Assembly: GCF_008727775.1 (NCBI RefSeq)
Contig: NZ_CP044232.1
Span: forward strand, 806,001-870,000
DNA: 64,000 nucleotides
Reading direction: 5' to 3'
Source of the DNA: Microbacterium lushaniae
Lineage (GTDB): Bacteria; Actinomycetota; Actinomycetes; Actinomycetales; Microbacteriaceae
The position numbers and the translations under genes were made by a program. The notes below the pieces were generated by a model, which worked only from the letters and a program-made list of their open reading frames with translations, ran no database searches and was not told the DNA's origin. This document shows, piece by piece, positions 7,590 to 16,094 of this stretch; position 1 is the stretch's first letter; each line of letters begins with the position of its first letter.

Positions 7590-8546
7590 ATGGCGACGGC
7601 GACGCGGAACGGGGTTCTGGCGGTGGTCGTCGCCGTCCTGCTGCTGCTGAGCGGTGTCGCCGTCGCGCTCGGCGTGGACACCTCGCTCGCCGCCAATGGG
7701 ACACCCGACGCGGTCCCCACCCCCGGTCTCGCCGACCCGACCCTGGTGTGGGTGGCGCGCGCGCTGCTCGTGCTCGCCGTGGCGTGGGTCGTGATCGGCA
7801 TGGTCGCCGCGCGCACGCGCCTGGTGCGCCGTCCCGGTGCCGCCGGGGCGCGCGCCGCATGGCTGGCCTCGACGCGACCGTGGCGTGCGCGCGAGTCGAC
7901 GCTCGGGATGCTGCCGCTGGACCGCTGGCTCATGATCCTGGTCCCGGGGGCGCTGCTGGTGGCCACCCGGGCGGTGCAGACGGCGCTGCTGGGCTGGGTG
8001 GACCTCGTGGTGGCGCTGGGCGGATGGCTCGTCTTCGCGACCGTCGTGCGACTGCTCATCCGGCAGAGGTCGCCGTGGCCGGTGATCGCGGCGGTGGGCG
8101 GTGTCGTCGTGCTGCGCTGCGTGCTGGCGCTCATGGCGGTGTCGATCGCCGGTCCCGCCCCGTTCTGGTCGGAGTTCTGGACCGACGCCGCCGTGCGCTG
8201 GGCGTACCTCGTCCCCTCGGTCGCGCTGGCGGCGTGGGCGTTCGTGGCCGCGATCTGGTCGCTCGTGGCGCAGTTCGGTCGCCGCCAGGCGTGGGGCATG
8301 GTGCTCGCCGGGCTCGGCGCCGGGCTCGCCGTTCCGTCTGCGTTCATCGGGATCGCGGGGATGCGCGCCGTCGCCGACGCGTGGAGCGGGCAGCTGCCCG
8401 GCATCCGCCCCGACGTCGCCGCCGTGCTGGGCGATGCATCCGGCGCCTGGTGGGCCGTTGCGGTGGGTGTGCTGATGCTCGCCGTCGGGCTCGCCCTGAG
8501 GCTCGTGCGGGCGCGCGACACTGATCCGGCCAGTCCCTGGCGCTGA
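7590..8546 (+). CDS. Polytopic membrane protein of unknown function
   Basis: A 318-residue protein I do not recognise. It has an N-terminal signal-anchor-like helix (GVLAVVVAVLLLLSGVAVAL), a soluble stretch after it, then about seven more hydrophobic helices, with tryptophan- and arginine-rich connections. The last segment (AVAVGVLMLAVGLALRLVRA) leaves a short cytoplasmic tail. The start ATG is preceded by TAGCGT six nucleotides upstream (7578-7583) and has no ribosome site, so it is probably leaderless and has its own promoter. It is not obviously linked to the exporter upstream or the stress protein downstream. Confidence 0.75.
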   Translation: MATATRNGVLAVVVAVLLLLSGVAVALGVDTSLAANGTPDAVPTPGLADPTLVWVARALLVLAVAWVVIGMVAARTRLVRRPGAAGARAAWLASTRPWRARESTLGMLPLDRWLMILVPGALLVATRAVQTALLGWVDLVVALGGWLVFATVVRLLIRQRSPWPVIAAVGGVVVLRCVLALMAVSIAGPAPFWSEFWTDAAVRWAYLVPSVALAAWAFVAAIWSLVAQFGRRQAWGMVLAGLGAGLAVPSAFIGIAGMRAVADAWSGQLPGIRPDVAAVLGDASGAWWAVAVGVLMLAVGLALRLVRARDTDPASPWR

Positions 8547-8607
8547 GGTGCCGCGCCGGGCATACACTGACGCCACAGTGAGGTATGCGATCCCGGAAGG
8601 GGATGTC

Positions 8608-9204
8608 ATGAGCGACGCCACCACCGCGGTGCCCGAACGGCGACTGCTGTCCAGCTTCACCGAGTACTCCGACGCGCAGGCCACCGTCGACCGGCTGTCC
8701 GACGCGGGATTCCCCGTCGAGCGGGTCTCGATCGTGGGCCACAACGTGCGCATCGTCGAGCAGGTCACCGGCCGCATGACCAACGGACGCGCCGCCGGCT
8801 ACGGCGCCGCCACCGGCGCGTGGTTCGGCCTGCTGATCGGCCTGCTGTTCGGACTCCTCGCTACGCCGGAGACATGGCTGTGGCTGCTGTTGTGGGGCCT
8901 CGTGCTCGGTGCCATCTGGGGAGCGGTGTTCGGATTCATCGGACACTGGGTCACGCGCGGCCGCCGCGACTTCAACTCCGTGCAGAAGCTCGAGGCGGAG
9001 CGCTGGGACGTCATGGTCGACGCCGACCAGCTGCTCAAAGCGCAGTCCACGCTCGGCGCCCCGCCCGCCGCCGCCCCCGCCGCATCCGTGCCGCCGGCGC
9101 CTGCCGCCGCACCCGCTGGCCCCGCGGCGCCTGCCGCGCCGTCCTCGCCTTCTTCCGCCGCTGCGCCGCGGACCCCGCCGCCGGCCGGCCCGCCGGCTTC
9201 CTGA
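8608..9204 (+). CDS. General stress protein 17M-like membrane protein
   Basis: A 198-residue protein. Residues 12-60 (LSSFTEYSDAQATVDRLSDAGFPVERVSIVGHNVRIVEQVTGR) match the heat-induced YflT/17M domain, a ferredoxin-like alpha/beta unit. Then come two glycine-spaced transmembrane helices (GAWFGLLIGLLFGLLA; LLLWGLVLGAIWGAVFGFIG) and a cytoplasmic RDFNSVQKLEAERWDVMVDA segment. The last 55 residues are a disordered Ala/Pro tail. ATG 8608 is chosen over upstream in-frame codons because GGAAGGGGA lies 5-13 nt before it. In actinobacteria such proteins are usually under general stress control; no sigma-factor site is clear here. Confidence 0.82.
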   Translation: MSDATTAVPERRLLSSFTEYSDAQATVDRLSDAGFPVERVSIVGHNVRIVEQVTGRMTNGRAAGYGAATGAWFGLLIGLLFGLLATPETWLWLLLWGLVLGAIWGAVFGFIGHWVTRGRRDFNSVQKLEAERWDVMVDADQLLKAQSTLGAPPAAAPAASVPPAPAAAPAGPAAPAAPSSPSSAAAPRTPPPAGPPAS

Positions 9205-9284
9205 GTCCGCGCGGCCGGGTTCGTCGCCGTCCGGTCGCGGGCGCCGGGCTGGCTGTCAGGGCCCGCGCCTAGACTGAACGGGCC

Positions 9285-11720
9285 ATGACCGACGCATCCA
9301 CGCCCCTCATCGTCGGCGGCGATCGCGGTCCGCAGTCCGGTGCGGACGCACCGCGCGCGGACGACGATCTGCTCGCCGGGCTCAACCCGCCCCAGCGTGA
9401 GGCCGTGACCTATCGCGGCCCGGCGCTGCTCATCGTCGCGGGCGCCGGCTCCGGAAAGACCAGCGTGCTCACGCGCCGCATCGCCTCGCTTCTGCGCGGC
9501 GGTGAGGCCTGGCCCAGCCAGATCCTCGCGATCACGTTCACCAACAAGGCCGCCGGCGAGATGCGCGAGCGCGTCCGGCAGCTGATCGGCGACCGGGCCG
9601 AGGGCATGTGGATCTCCACGTTCCACTCCGCGTGCGTGCGCATCCTGCGCCGTGAGGCGCAGCAGTTCGGCTTCACCAAGGCGTTCACGATCTACGACTC
9701 GGGCGACTCCCGCGCGCTCATCAAGCGATTGGTCAAGGAGCACGAGGGGGATGCGTTCGGCCTCACCCCCGCCGGCACGCAGAGCCGCATCTCCAAACTC
9801 AAGAACGAGCTCGCCGACGCCGAGTCGTACGCGCGGCAGGCGAACATGAGCGACCCCGTCGAGCGGGTGTTCGTGGAGATCTTCTCCGCGTACCAGCGGG
9901 CCCTGCAACGGGCGAACGCGTTCGACTTCGACGACCTCATCGGCCAGACGGTGTACCTGTTCCGGGCCTTCCCGCACGTCGCCGACGTGTACCGTCGCCG
10001 GTTCCGCCACATCCTCGTCGACGAATACCAGGACACCAACCACGCCCAGTACGCGCTGATCCACGAGCTGACCCGGCCGATCGGCTCCGACGCCGGCCCC
10101 ATCGCCTCCAGCGGCGGGATGATGATCTTCGACGCCGACCCGGCCGACGATCCGTCCAAGGCCCCGGCCTCGCTCACGGTCGTCGGCGACTCCGACCAGT
10201 CGATCTACGCGTTCCGCGGCGCCGACATCCGCAACATCAGCGAGTTCGAGCGCGACTATCCCGGCGCGAAGGTCGTGCTGCTCGAGCAGAACTACCGCTC
10301 GACGCAGAACATCCTCTCCGCCGCCAACGCCGTCATCAGCAACAACTTCGACCGCAAGGAGAAGCGGCTGTGGACCGACGTGGGGGCGGGGGACCCGATC
10401 ATCGGGTTCACCGGGTACTCGCAGCACGACGAGGCGCAGTTCGTCGCCGACGAGGTCGAGGCGCTGCGCAAGGGCGGCGTCGACTACAGCCAGATGGCGG
10501 TGTTCTACCGGACGAACTCGCAGTCGCGTGCGCTGGAGGAGATCTTCATCCGCTCCGCGATCCCGTACAAGATCATGGGCGGCACGAAGTTCTACGAGCG
10601 GGCCGAGATCAAAGACGCCATGGCCTACCTCGTCGCCGTGGCCAATCCCGCCGATGAGATGGCGGTGCGCCGCATCCTGAACCGACCGCGCCGCGGAATC
10701 GGCGACGTGACCGAGACGGCCATCGCGCGGTACGCCGCCGACGAGCAGATCACGTTCCGCGACGCGCTGGCCAACGCGTCGGCGCTGGGCGTGGGGCCCA
10801 AGCTCCAGCAGGCGATCGCGCACCTGGACGCCGTCCTGGCCGAAGCGCGGGAGATCATGCTGCCGGCGTCGGGAGAACTCGCGCCGCCCACAGCCGTGGC
10901 CGACGGGCTCACGCTGCTGCTGAACAAGAGCGGCTACTTCGACGCGCTGCGCGCCAGCCGCGACCCGCAGGACGAGGCGCGTCTGGAGAACCTCGACGAG
11001 CTCATCGCGGTGGCCCGCGAGTTCGCCCGCAACAACCCCGAGGGCACCGTCGTCGACTTCCTCACCGAGGTCGCCCTCGTCTCCGACGCCGACGACCTCG
11101 AGGATGCGTCGGGCTCGGTGTCGCTCATGACGCTGCACACGGCGAAGGGCCTGGAGTACGACGCGGTGTTCGTCACCGGCGTCGAGGAAGACCTCCTCCC
11201 GCACCGGATCTCGGCGGGGGAGCCGGGTGGTCCGCAGGAGGAGCGTCGCCTCTTCTACGTCGGCATCACGCGCGCCCGCAAGCGCCTGTACCTCTCCCTC
11301 GCGATGACGCGGGCGCAGTTCGGCGAGGTCTCGGTGGCGATGCCCAGCCGCTTCCTGCAGGAGATCCCCGCCGATCTGGTGGACTGGCGGCAGTCGCCGG
11401 GCGACGTGAATTCCCGCGGCGGCATGCAGTCGCGGGCGCTCAACGCGCGGCCCCGGCGCCCCGGACAGGGCCGCTATGGCGATGACCTCGTGCCGAAGTC
11501 GTCGGCGATCGACAAGTTCCCCAACCGCATCCCGGCGAAGGTGCGCGACAACGGCGACATGGAGCTGGCCGCGGGCGACCGCATCCGCCACGACGACTTC
11601 GGCGAGGGTCACGTCGACGCCATCACCGGCGAGGGGGCCAAGCGCGTCGCGCACGTGCGGTTCGAGAAGGTGGGCGCCAAGAAGCTGCTCGTGAAGATCG
11701 CCCCGATCACGAAGCTGTGA
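9285..11720 (+). CDS. pcrA: ATP-dependent DNA helicase PcrA/UvrD
   Basis: An 811-residue superfamily 1A helicase. In order: Q motif (LNPPQREAV), Walker A (GAGSGKTSVL), ITFTNKAAGEMRERV (Ia), LVDEYQDTNHAQY (II), VVGDSDQSIYAFRGAD (III), LEQNYRST (IV), LMTLHTAKGLEYDAVFVTGVEE (V) and ERRLFYVGITRARK (VI). The C terminus has the PcrA Tudor-like segment (AGDRIRHDDFGEGHVDAITGEG) that contacts RNA polymerase. It unwinds 3' to 5' in nucleotide-excision and mismatch repair and removes RecA filaments. The TAGACT element nine nucleotides before the ATG and the absence of a ribosome site suggest a leaderless message. Confidence 0.97.
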   Translation: MTDASTPLIVGGDRGPQSGADAPRADDDLLAGLNPPQREAVTYRGPALLIVAGAGSGKTSVLTRRIASLLRGGEAWPSQILAITFTNKAAGEMRERVRQLIGDRAEGMWISTFHSACVRILRREAQQFGFTKAFTIYDSGDSRALIKRLVKEHEGDAFGLTPAGTQSRISKLKNELADAESYARQANMSDPVERVFVEIFSAYQRALQRANAFDFDDLIGQTVYLFRAFPHVADVYRRRFRHILVDEYQDTNHAQYALIHELTRPIGSDAGPIASSGGMMIFDADPADDPSKAPASLTVVGDSDQSIYAFRGADIRNISEFERDYPGAKVVLLEQNYRSTQNILSAANAVISNNFDRKEKRLWTDVGAGDPIIGFTGYSQHDEAQFVADEVEALRKGGVDYSQMAVFYRTNSQSRALEEIFIRSAIPYKIMGGTKFYERAEIKDAMAYLVAVANPADEMAVRRILNRPRRGIGDVTETAIARYAADEQITFRDALANASALGVGPKLQQAIAHLDAVLAEAREIMLPASGELAPPTAVADGLTLLLNKSGYFDALRASRDPQDEARLENLDELIAVAREFARNNPEGTVVDFLTEVALVSDADDLEDASGSVSLMTLHTAKGLEYDAVFVTGVEEDLLPHRISAGEPGGPQEERRLFYVGITRARKRLYLSLAMTRAQFGEVSVAMPSRFLQEIPADLVDWRQSPGDVNSRGGMQSRALNARPRRPGQGRYGDDLVPKSSAIDKFPNRIPAKVRDNGDMELAAGDRIRHDDFGEGHVDAITGEGAKRVAHVRFEKVGAKKLLVKIAPITKL

Positions 11721-11740
11721 CGCCGACGCGCCGCGGTCGT

Positions 11741-11746
11741 TAGGCT
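11741..11746 (+). promoter_or_regulatory. -10 element that decides the SseB-family start
   Basis: TAGGCT ends seven nucleotides before ATG 11754 and four before GTG 11751. Because transcription normally starts 6-9 nt after this element, ATG 11754 is the better start. Confidence 0.45.
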
Positions 11747-11753
11747 GGCGGTG

Positions 11754-12917
11754 ATGGCTCTCTTCTCCCGCCGAAAGAACTCCCCGCCCGCCGACGCGCC
11801 CGTCGAGGCGCCCGCCGAGGGGATCGAACCCGGCGAGCAGCCGGTCGATCCGGAGCGGGAGGGCGGTGCTGCGGCCTCCGCGCCGGCGGTGGGGATCTCC
11901 GTGTCCTCGTTCCGTGGCATGGGCGCCGGCGCGCCCGCTCCCGCCGGGGCTCCCGCGCCCGGCGACTCTGCGTCTGCCCCGGGGGAGGCTCCCGTCGGCG
12001 GCGGATCTGCGCCCGAAGACGCGCACGCAGCGGCCGCCGCATCCGCCTCCGACGCCCCGGCCGCCGCACCCTCGGACGCGCCGCGCCGACTTCCTCCCCG
12101 TCGGCCGGTGCCGGCCGAGGCGCCCGCCCCCACCTCGACGGTGCCCGGGTTGCGCGACAACACGCTGCTGGTCCAGGCTCTCGCGGGGCTGTCGCCCAAG
12201 CCCACCGGACCGGAGTTGATGAACGTCGTGCGGCAGCTGCTGCAGGGCCATCTGTTCCTGCGCGTGCAGGGCGACGCGCGCGAGCTGCTGTCGGCGGGCA
12301 AGTCGTTGCCGCTGTCGGTCGCCGCGGTCGGAGACGACCGTTACGTGCTGGCCTACAGCGGCGGGGCGGCGCTCCAGGCGAGCGTGCGTGCCGACGGCGA
12401 CGTGAAGACCTCCGCGATGGGTCAGCCCGTCCTCGCCGTGCTGCGCCATGTGCTCTCCGGCGAGTTCGCCGGGCTCATCCTCGACAACAACTCCGCGCCC
12501 GCCCGGGCGGTGCTGCCTGCCGCGGTGCTGCAGCGTGCGATCGACGATGCCGACGAGACGCTGCGGATCAAGACGCTGCTGACCGAGCCGCGCACCGATG
12601 CCACCGCCGGCGAGGTCGCCCTCGCCATGACGGAGGCGCCGCTGTGGATCGCCGTGCAGCGCACCCAGGAGGGCGGCCCGTTCGGCGTCGCCGAGACCCG
12701 CACGGCCGAGGGCGAGCGCTACCTCGAGGTGTTCTCCCACCCGCTGGAGTCCGTGGCCCTGGACCGGGGCGACGCGGCCGCGCCCATCCCGCCCGCCCGT
12801 CTGGCGACGGCTCTGGCCCGTGATCCGCAGCTGACCGGGGTGCTGGTCAACCCCGCAGGTCCCTGGATCCGCCTCAGCCGCGCCGACCTCGCCCCGCTCC
12901 TCGCCCTCGCCGAGTAG
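11754..12917 (+). CDS. SseB-family protein
   Basis: A 387-residue protein. The first 130 residues are a low-complexity Ala/Pro/Glu region, probably disordered. Residues 145-250 match the SseB N-terminal domain (LMNVVRQLLQGHLFLRVQG, LLSAGKSLPLSVAAVGDDRYVLAYSGG, LRHVLSGEFAGLILDN), and the rest is a second alpha/beta unit (PLWIAVQRTQEGGPFGVAETR, LTGVLVNPAGPWIRLSRADL) of the same family. The biochemical role of SseB proteins is not established in actinobacteria; in enterobacteria the name refers to sulfurtransferase enhancement. A GTG start three bases upstream is possible. It lies alone between pcrA and the end-joining genes. Confidence 0.8.
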   Translation: MALFSRRKNSPPADAPVEAPAEGIEPGEQPVDPEREGGAAASAPAVGISVSSFRGMGAGAPAPAGAPAPGDSASAPGEAPVGGGSAPEDAHAAAAASASDAPAAAPSDAPRRLPPRRPVPAEAPAPTSTVPGLRDNTLLVQALAGLSPKPTGPELMNVVRQLLQGHLFLRVQGDARELLSAGKSLPLSVAAVGDDRYVLAYSGGAALQASVRADGDVKTSAMGQPVLAVLRHVLSGEFAGLILDNNSAPARAVLPAAVLQRAIDDADETLRIKTLLTEPRTDATAGEVALAMTEAPLWIAVQRTQEGGPFGVAETRTAEGERYLEVFSHPLESVALDRGDAAAPIPPARLATALARDPQLTGVLVNPAGPWIRLSRADLAPLLALAE

Positions 12918-12985
12918 CCGCCCTCCCTGCCGGACGCGCGACCCCGGAGGGTGACGGATGCGGCGGGCGCCGCTAGCGTCGGAGC

Positions 12986-14020
12986 ATGGCGTCACCGCGC
13001 ATCACGCTGACCGTCCCCGGGCCGCACGGAGACCGCGAGGTCGGCATCTCCAACCCCGACCGCGTGCTGTGGCCCGAGCAGGGCATCACCAAACGCGAGC
13101 TCGCCGAGTACTTCATCGCCGTCGCGGAGCCGTTCCTGGCCGCCAATGGAGGCCGCCCGGTGTCGCTGGAACGCTTCCCCGACGGCGTCGACGGGGAGAG
13201 CTTCTTCTCCAAGAACCCGCCCAAGGGCGCACCCGATTACGTCGAAGCGGTGACTGTCACGTACAACAGCGGGCGGAAGCATCCGCAGCTCGTGCTCACC
13301 GAGATCGCATCGGCGGTGTGGGCGGCGCAGATGAACACGGTCGTCTTCCACCCGTGGGCTTCGCTCGCGGCCGACCCCGACAACCCGGTGGAGCTGCGCA
13401 TCGACCTCGACCCGCAGCCGGGCACGGGGTTCGCCGAGGCGGTGACCGCCGCCCATGCCCTCCGGGAGGTGCTGCGCGAGGCGCAGCTGGAGCCGTGGAT
13501 CAAGACCAGCGGCAACCGCGGCCTGCACGTGTTCTGCCCCATCGAGCCCACGCACGAGTTCCTCGACGTGCGGCACGCGGTCATCGCCGCGTCGCGCGAA
13601 CTCGAACGGCGCATGCCCGACCGCGTGACGACGGCGTGGTGGAAGGAGGAGCGCGGCGAACGCATCTTCCTCGACTTCAACCAGGCCAATCGCGACCGCA
13701 CGATGGCCGGGGCGTACTCGCCGCGGCAGCTGCCGTCGGCGACCGTGTCGACGCCGGTGTCGTGGGACGAGCTGGATGCGGTGGATCCCGCGGCGTTCAC
13801 CGTCCGCACCGTGCCCGAGCGCCTCGCGGCGGTCGGCGACCCGTGGGCGGGCCTGCTGGATCGACCCGGCCGCATCGACACGCTCCTGGAGTGGTGGCAG
13901 CGCGACCTCGACGACGGGCTCGGCGAGCTGCCGTTCCCGCCGGACTTCCCGAAGATGCCGGGGGAGCCGCCGCGTGTGCAGCCGAGTCGGCGCAACCCCG
14001 ACAACTGGCCGAAGGAGTAG
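12986..14020 (+). CDS. LigD-type primase-polymerase (end-joining polymerase)
   Basis: A 344-residue archaeo-eukaryotic primase domain of the LigD PolDom type, as a stand-alone protein. The opening ISNPDRVLWPEQGITKRELAEYF is diagnostic. The catalytic metal site is D140-x-D142 in RIDLDPQPG, with a third acidic residue in IFLDFNQANRDRTMAGAYSPR; the template-binding SGNRGLHVF block is present. It fills gaps with ribonucleotides during non-homologous end joining, working with Ku and a ligase. The ligase is the next gene; no Ku gene lies in the window. TAGCGT six nucleotides before the ATG suggests a leaderless transcript. Confidence 0.95.
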   Translation: MASPRITLTVPGPHGDREVGISNPDRVLWPEQGITKRELAEYFIAVAEPFLAANGGRPVSLERFPDGVDGESFFSKNPPKGAPDYVEAVTVTYNSGRKHPQLVLTEIASAVWAAQMNTVVFHPWASLAADPDNPVELRIDLDPQPGTGFAEAVTAAHALREVLREAQLEPWIKTSGNRGLHVFCPIEPTHEFLDVRHAVIAASRELERRMPDRVTTAWWKEERGERIFLDFNQANRDRTMAGAYSPRQLPSATVSTPVSWDELDAVDPAAFTVRTVPERLAAVGDPWAGLLDRPGRIDTLLEWWQRDLDDGLGELPFPPDFPKMPGEPPRVQPSRRNPDNWPKE

Positions 14021-14060
14021 CCGCAGCATCCGGATCTGGCGCATCGCCCTCCCCGCGCGC

Positions 14061-14066
14061 GAGACT
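14061..14066 (+). promoter_or_regulatory. -10-like element supporting GTG start of the ligase
   Basis: GAGACT, one base from the common TAGACT form, lies six nucleotides before GTG 14073. It gives the ligase a possible promoter of its own and supports the GTG over ATG 14088. Confidence 0.35.
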
Positions 14067-14072
14067 GAGCAC

Positions 14073-15143
14073 GTGCACCTCCCCGTCATGCCGCCGGTCG
14101 CCCCGATGCTCGCGAAGTCCGTCTCGGACATCCCCGACCTCGGGCACACGGAGCCGAAGTGGGACGGATTCCGCACGATCGTCTTCCGCGACGGCGACGA
14201 GGTGGTCCTGGGCAGCCGCAACGAGCGTCCGATGACCCGCTACTTCCCCGAGCTGATCGAGGCGATCAAGGCCAACACGCCGCCGCGGTGCGTCATCGAC
14301 GGCGAGATCGTCGTGGTCTCGGCCGACCGCCTGGACTTCGAGGCGCTGCAGCAGCGGGTCCACCCCGCCGACAGCCGCGTCCGCATGCTGGCGGAGCAGA
14401 CCCCCGCCTCCTTCATCGCCTTCGACCTGCTCGCCCTCGGCGATGCCGACCTCATGGACCGGCCGTTCGCCGAGCGTCGGGCACGGCTCGTCGAGGTGAT
14501 GGCGGATGCTGCCGACCCGATCTTCGTCACCCCCGCGACGGGCGACCTGACCCGGGCGCGCGAATGGTTCGACACATTCGAGGGCGCGGGCCTCGACGGC
14601 GTCGTCGCCAAGCCGCTGGCGGGCACCTACCAACCGAACAAGCGGACGATGTTCAAGATCAAGCACGAGCGCACCGCCGACTGCGTCGTCGCCGGGTTCC
14701 GCTGGCACAAGACCGGCGACGTCGTGGGCTCCCTGCTCCTGGGCCTCTACAGCGACGACGGGCAGCTGCAGCACGTCGGAGTCACCGCATCCTTCTCCAT
14801 GGCCCGGCGCAAGAGCCTGCTGGACGAACTCGCGCCCTACCGCGACGTCGAGCTGGAGGCGCACCCGTGGGGCGGATGGGCGGCGCAGGGCTCGGCCGAT
14901 CAGCCCAACCTGCCGGGCGCGGGCAGCAGGTGGAACGCCGGCAAGAGCCTGTCGTTCGAGCCGCTGCGCCCGGAGCTCGTGGTGGAGGTCGCGTACGACC
15001 ACATGGAGGGGGATCGTTTCCGCCACATCCCCAGCTTCCGCCGCTGGCGCCCCGATCGGGACCCGCGGTCCTGCACGTTCGACCAGCTCGAAGAGGCCGT
15101 GGACTTCCGGTTCTCGGACATCTTCCCCGGAGGTGCATCGTGA
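14073..15143 (+). CDS. ligC: ATP-dependent DNA ligase, LigC type
   Basis: A 356-residue ligase. The adenylated lysine is K29 in motif I (KWDGFR); motif III is in IDGEIVVVS, IV in SFIAFDLLAL, and motif V is KIKHERTADCVV. The C-terminal half is the OB fold (LLLGLYSDDGQLQHVGVTASF). The GTG start is preferred because VHLPVMPPVAPMLAKS aligns with the MDLPV-PP--PMLAKA opening of mycobacterial LigC as I remember it; ATG 14088 would remove that block. It seals nicks, probably with the primase-polymerase 52 bp upstream, in end joining or ribonucleotide excision repair. It overlaps the next gene by four bases. Confidence 0.93.
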   Translation: MHLPVMPPVAPMLAKSVSDIPDLGHTEPKWDGFRTIVFRDGDEVVLGSRNERPMTRYFPELIEAIKANTPPRCVIDGEIVVVSADRLDFEALQQRVHPADSRVRMLAEQTPASFIAFDLLALGDADLMDRPFAERRARLVEVMADAADPIFVTPATGDLTRAREWFDTFEGAGLDGVVAKPLAGTYQPNKRTMFKIKHERTADCVVAGFRWHKTGDVVGSLLLGLYSDDGQLQHVGVTASFSMARRKSLLDELAPYRDVELEAHPWGGWAAQGSADQPNLPGAGSRWNAGKSLSFEPLRPELVVEVAYDHMEGDRFRHIPSFRRWRPDRDPRSCTFDQLEEAVDFRFSDIFPGGAS

Positions 15144-15484
15144 CCACGCCCGTCCCGCGATCCCAGCAGGTGCTCGCGGAGAGGATCCGCGGGCTCCTGA
15201 GCGCCTACCCCGACGTGCGTGAGGTGCGCATGTTCGGTGGTCTGTCGTTCATGGTCGACGATCGGATGGCCGTCGCCGCCGGCCGCGTCGGAGACCTGCT
15301 CGTGCGCGTGAACCCCGCCGATTACGATGCCCTGCTCGACCGCGGCGGCGTTCCCGCCTACATGGGCAAGGATCGGCCGATGGGTCCGGGGTGGCTCAGC
15401 GTGCCCTCCGAGCGCGTCGACGAGGACGACGAGCTCGCGCAGTGGATCGACGTGGGCATCCACTCCGGCGACGGCCGGCCCTGA
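15140..15484 (+). CDS. TfoX N-terminal-domain protein
   Basis: A 114-residue protein starting at GTG 15140, overlapping the ligase stop, with a GGAGGTG ribosome site at 15129-15135. The sequence VREVRMFGGLSFMVDDRMAVAAGRVGDLLVRV and the MGPGWLSV segment match the TfoX N-terminal alpha/beta domain, a family named after the competence regulator but of unknown activity when alone. The DEDDELAQWIDVGIHS ending is typical of the actinobacterial group. The overlap with ligC suggests co-expression; a role in DNA repair is only a guess from position. Confidence 0.85.
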   Translation: MTTPVPRSQQVLAERIRGLLSAYPDVREVRMFGGLSFMVDDRMAVAAGRVGDLLVRVNPADYDALLDRGGVPAYMGKDRPMGPGWLSVPSERVDEDDELAQWIDVGIHSGDGRP

Positions 15485-15510
15485 GCGGCGCGCGTGTCCG
15501 ATCCCGCGAG

Positions 15511-15516
15511 TAGCGT
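15511..15516 (+). promoter_or_regulatory. -10 element of the broken DUF1697-like gene
   Basis: TAGCGT lies seven nucleotides before ATG 15524, the pattern shared by other leaderless-looking genes in this window. It fixes the original start of the frameshifted gene downstream. Confidence 0.4.
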
Positions 15517-15523
15517 GCGGGGA

Positions 15524-16046
15524 ATGCGGGAGGTCGTCTTCCTTCGCAACGTGAATCAGGGGCAGCGCAGGCATCCGTCCACCGCCGACATCCTGTCCGC
15601 CTTCGCCGATGCGGGGTACCCCGGATGCGGCGACCTACCGCATCATCGACGCGTTCGGTGGCGGCGGCGCAATCGACGATGCGGGCGTGGCCGACGTGGT
15701 GGCGGCGCTCGCGGCGCGCAGCGGGGCGGAACGCGAAGCTTTCCGGATGCCGGTGGCCGAGCTCGCCCGCATCATCGACGCGTTCGGCGGCGGCCCGGAG
15801 GAGCCTCGCCGCGAACTGACGCTGCACGCGGGCAGCGTGCGGGAGATCGAGGATGCCACTGTTTCGGCGGAGGCGGCGCGCTGGCGTTGCCGGTTCCTCG
15901 GCGCGGGCGAGGGCTGGGTGGTCACCGAGAACGAACGCGACCGGGAGAGCAACGCGACACCACTCGTGGAGCATCTCACCGGGATGCCCGCGACCTCCCG
16001 CGGCCTGCGCACCGTCGCCGGCCTGGTGGACCGGTTCGGCGACTGA
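15524..16046 (+). pseudogene. DUF1697-like gene interrupted by a single-base frameshift
   Basis: From ATG 15524 one frame encodes MREVVFLRNVNQGQR and TADILSAFADAGYP. Around 15617-15622 the coding signal moves to another frame (PDAATYRIIDAFGGGG, then VADVVAALAARSGAEREAFRMPVAELARI, GEGWVVTENERDRESNATPLVEHLTG) that continues to 16046. Removing one C from the CCCC run at 15619-15622 restores a single frame of about 173 residues with the order expected of DUF1697 proteins. The family's function is unknown. The segment RIIDAFGGG occurs twice (near 15640 and 15770), so local duplication or conversion may also have altered it. It may be a true pseudogene or a sequencing error in a homopolymer. Confidence 0.65.
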
Positions 16047-16094
16047 CCGGAACGGGCCGCGCCACGCGCCGGCCGCACCGGGTCGGTAGGGCGG

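Noticed and set aside
8799..12995. Very long antisense ORF (about 1,398 codons) opposite pcrA and the SseB-family gene
   Set aside because: It is a shadow of high third-position GC in the real genes. It has His/Arg/Gly/Val-rich composition, no domains and no start signals, while the plus strand carries well-known proteins.
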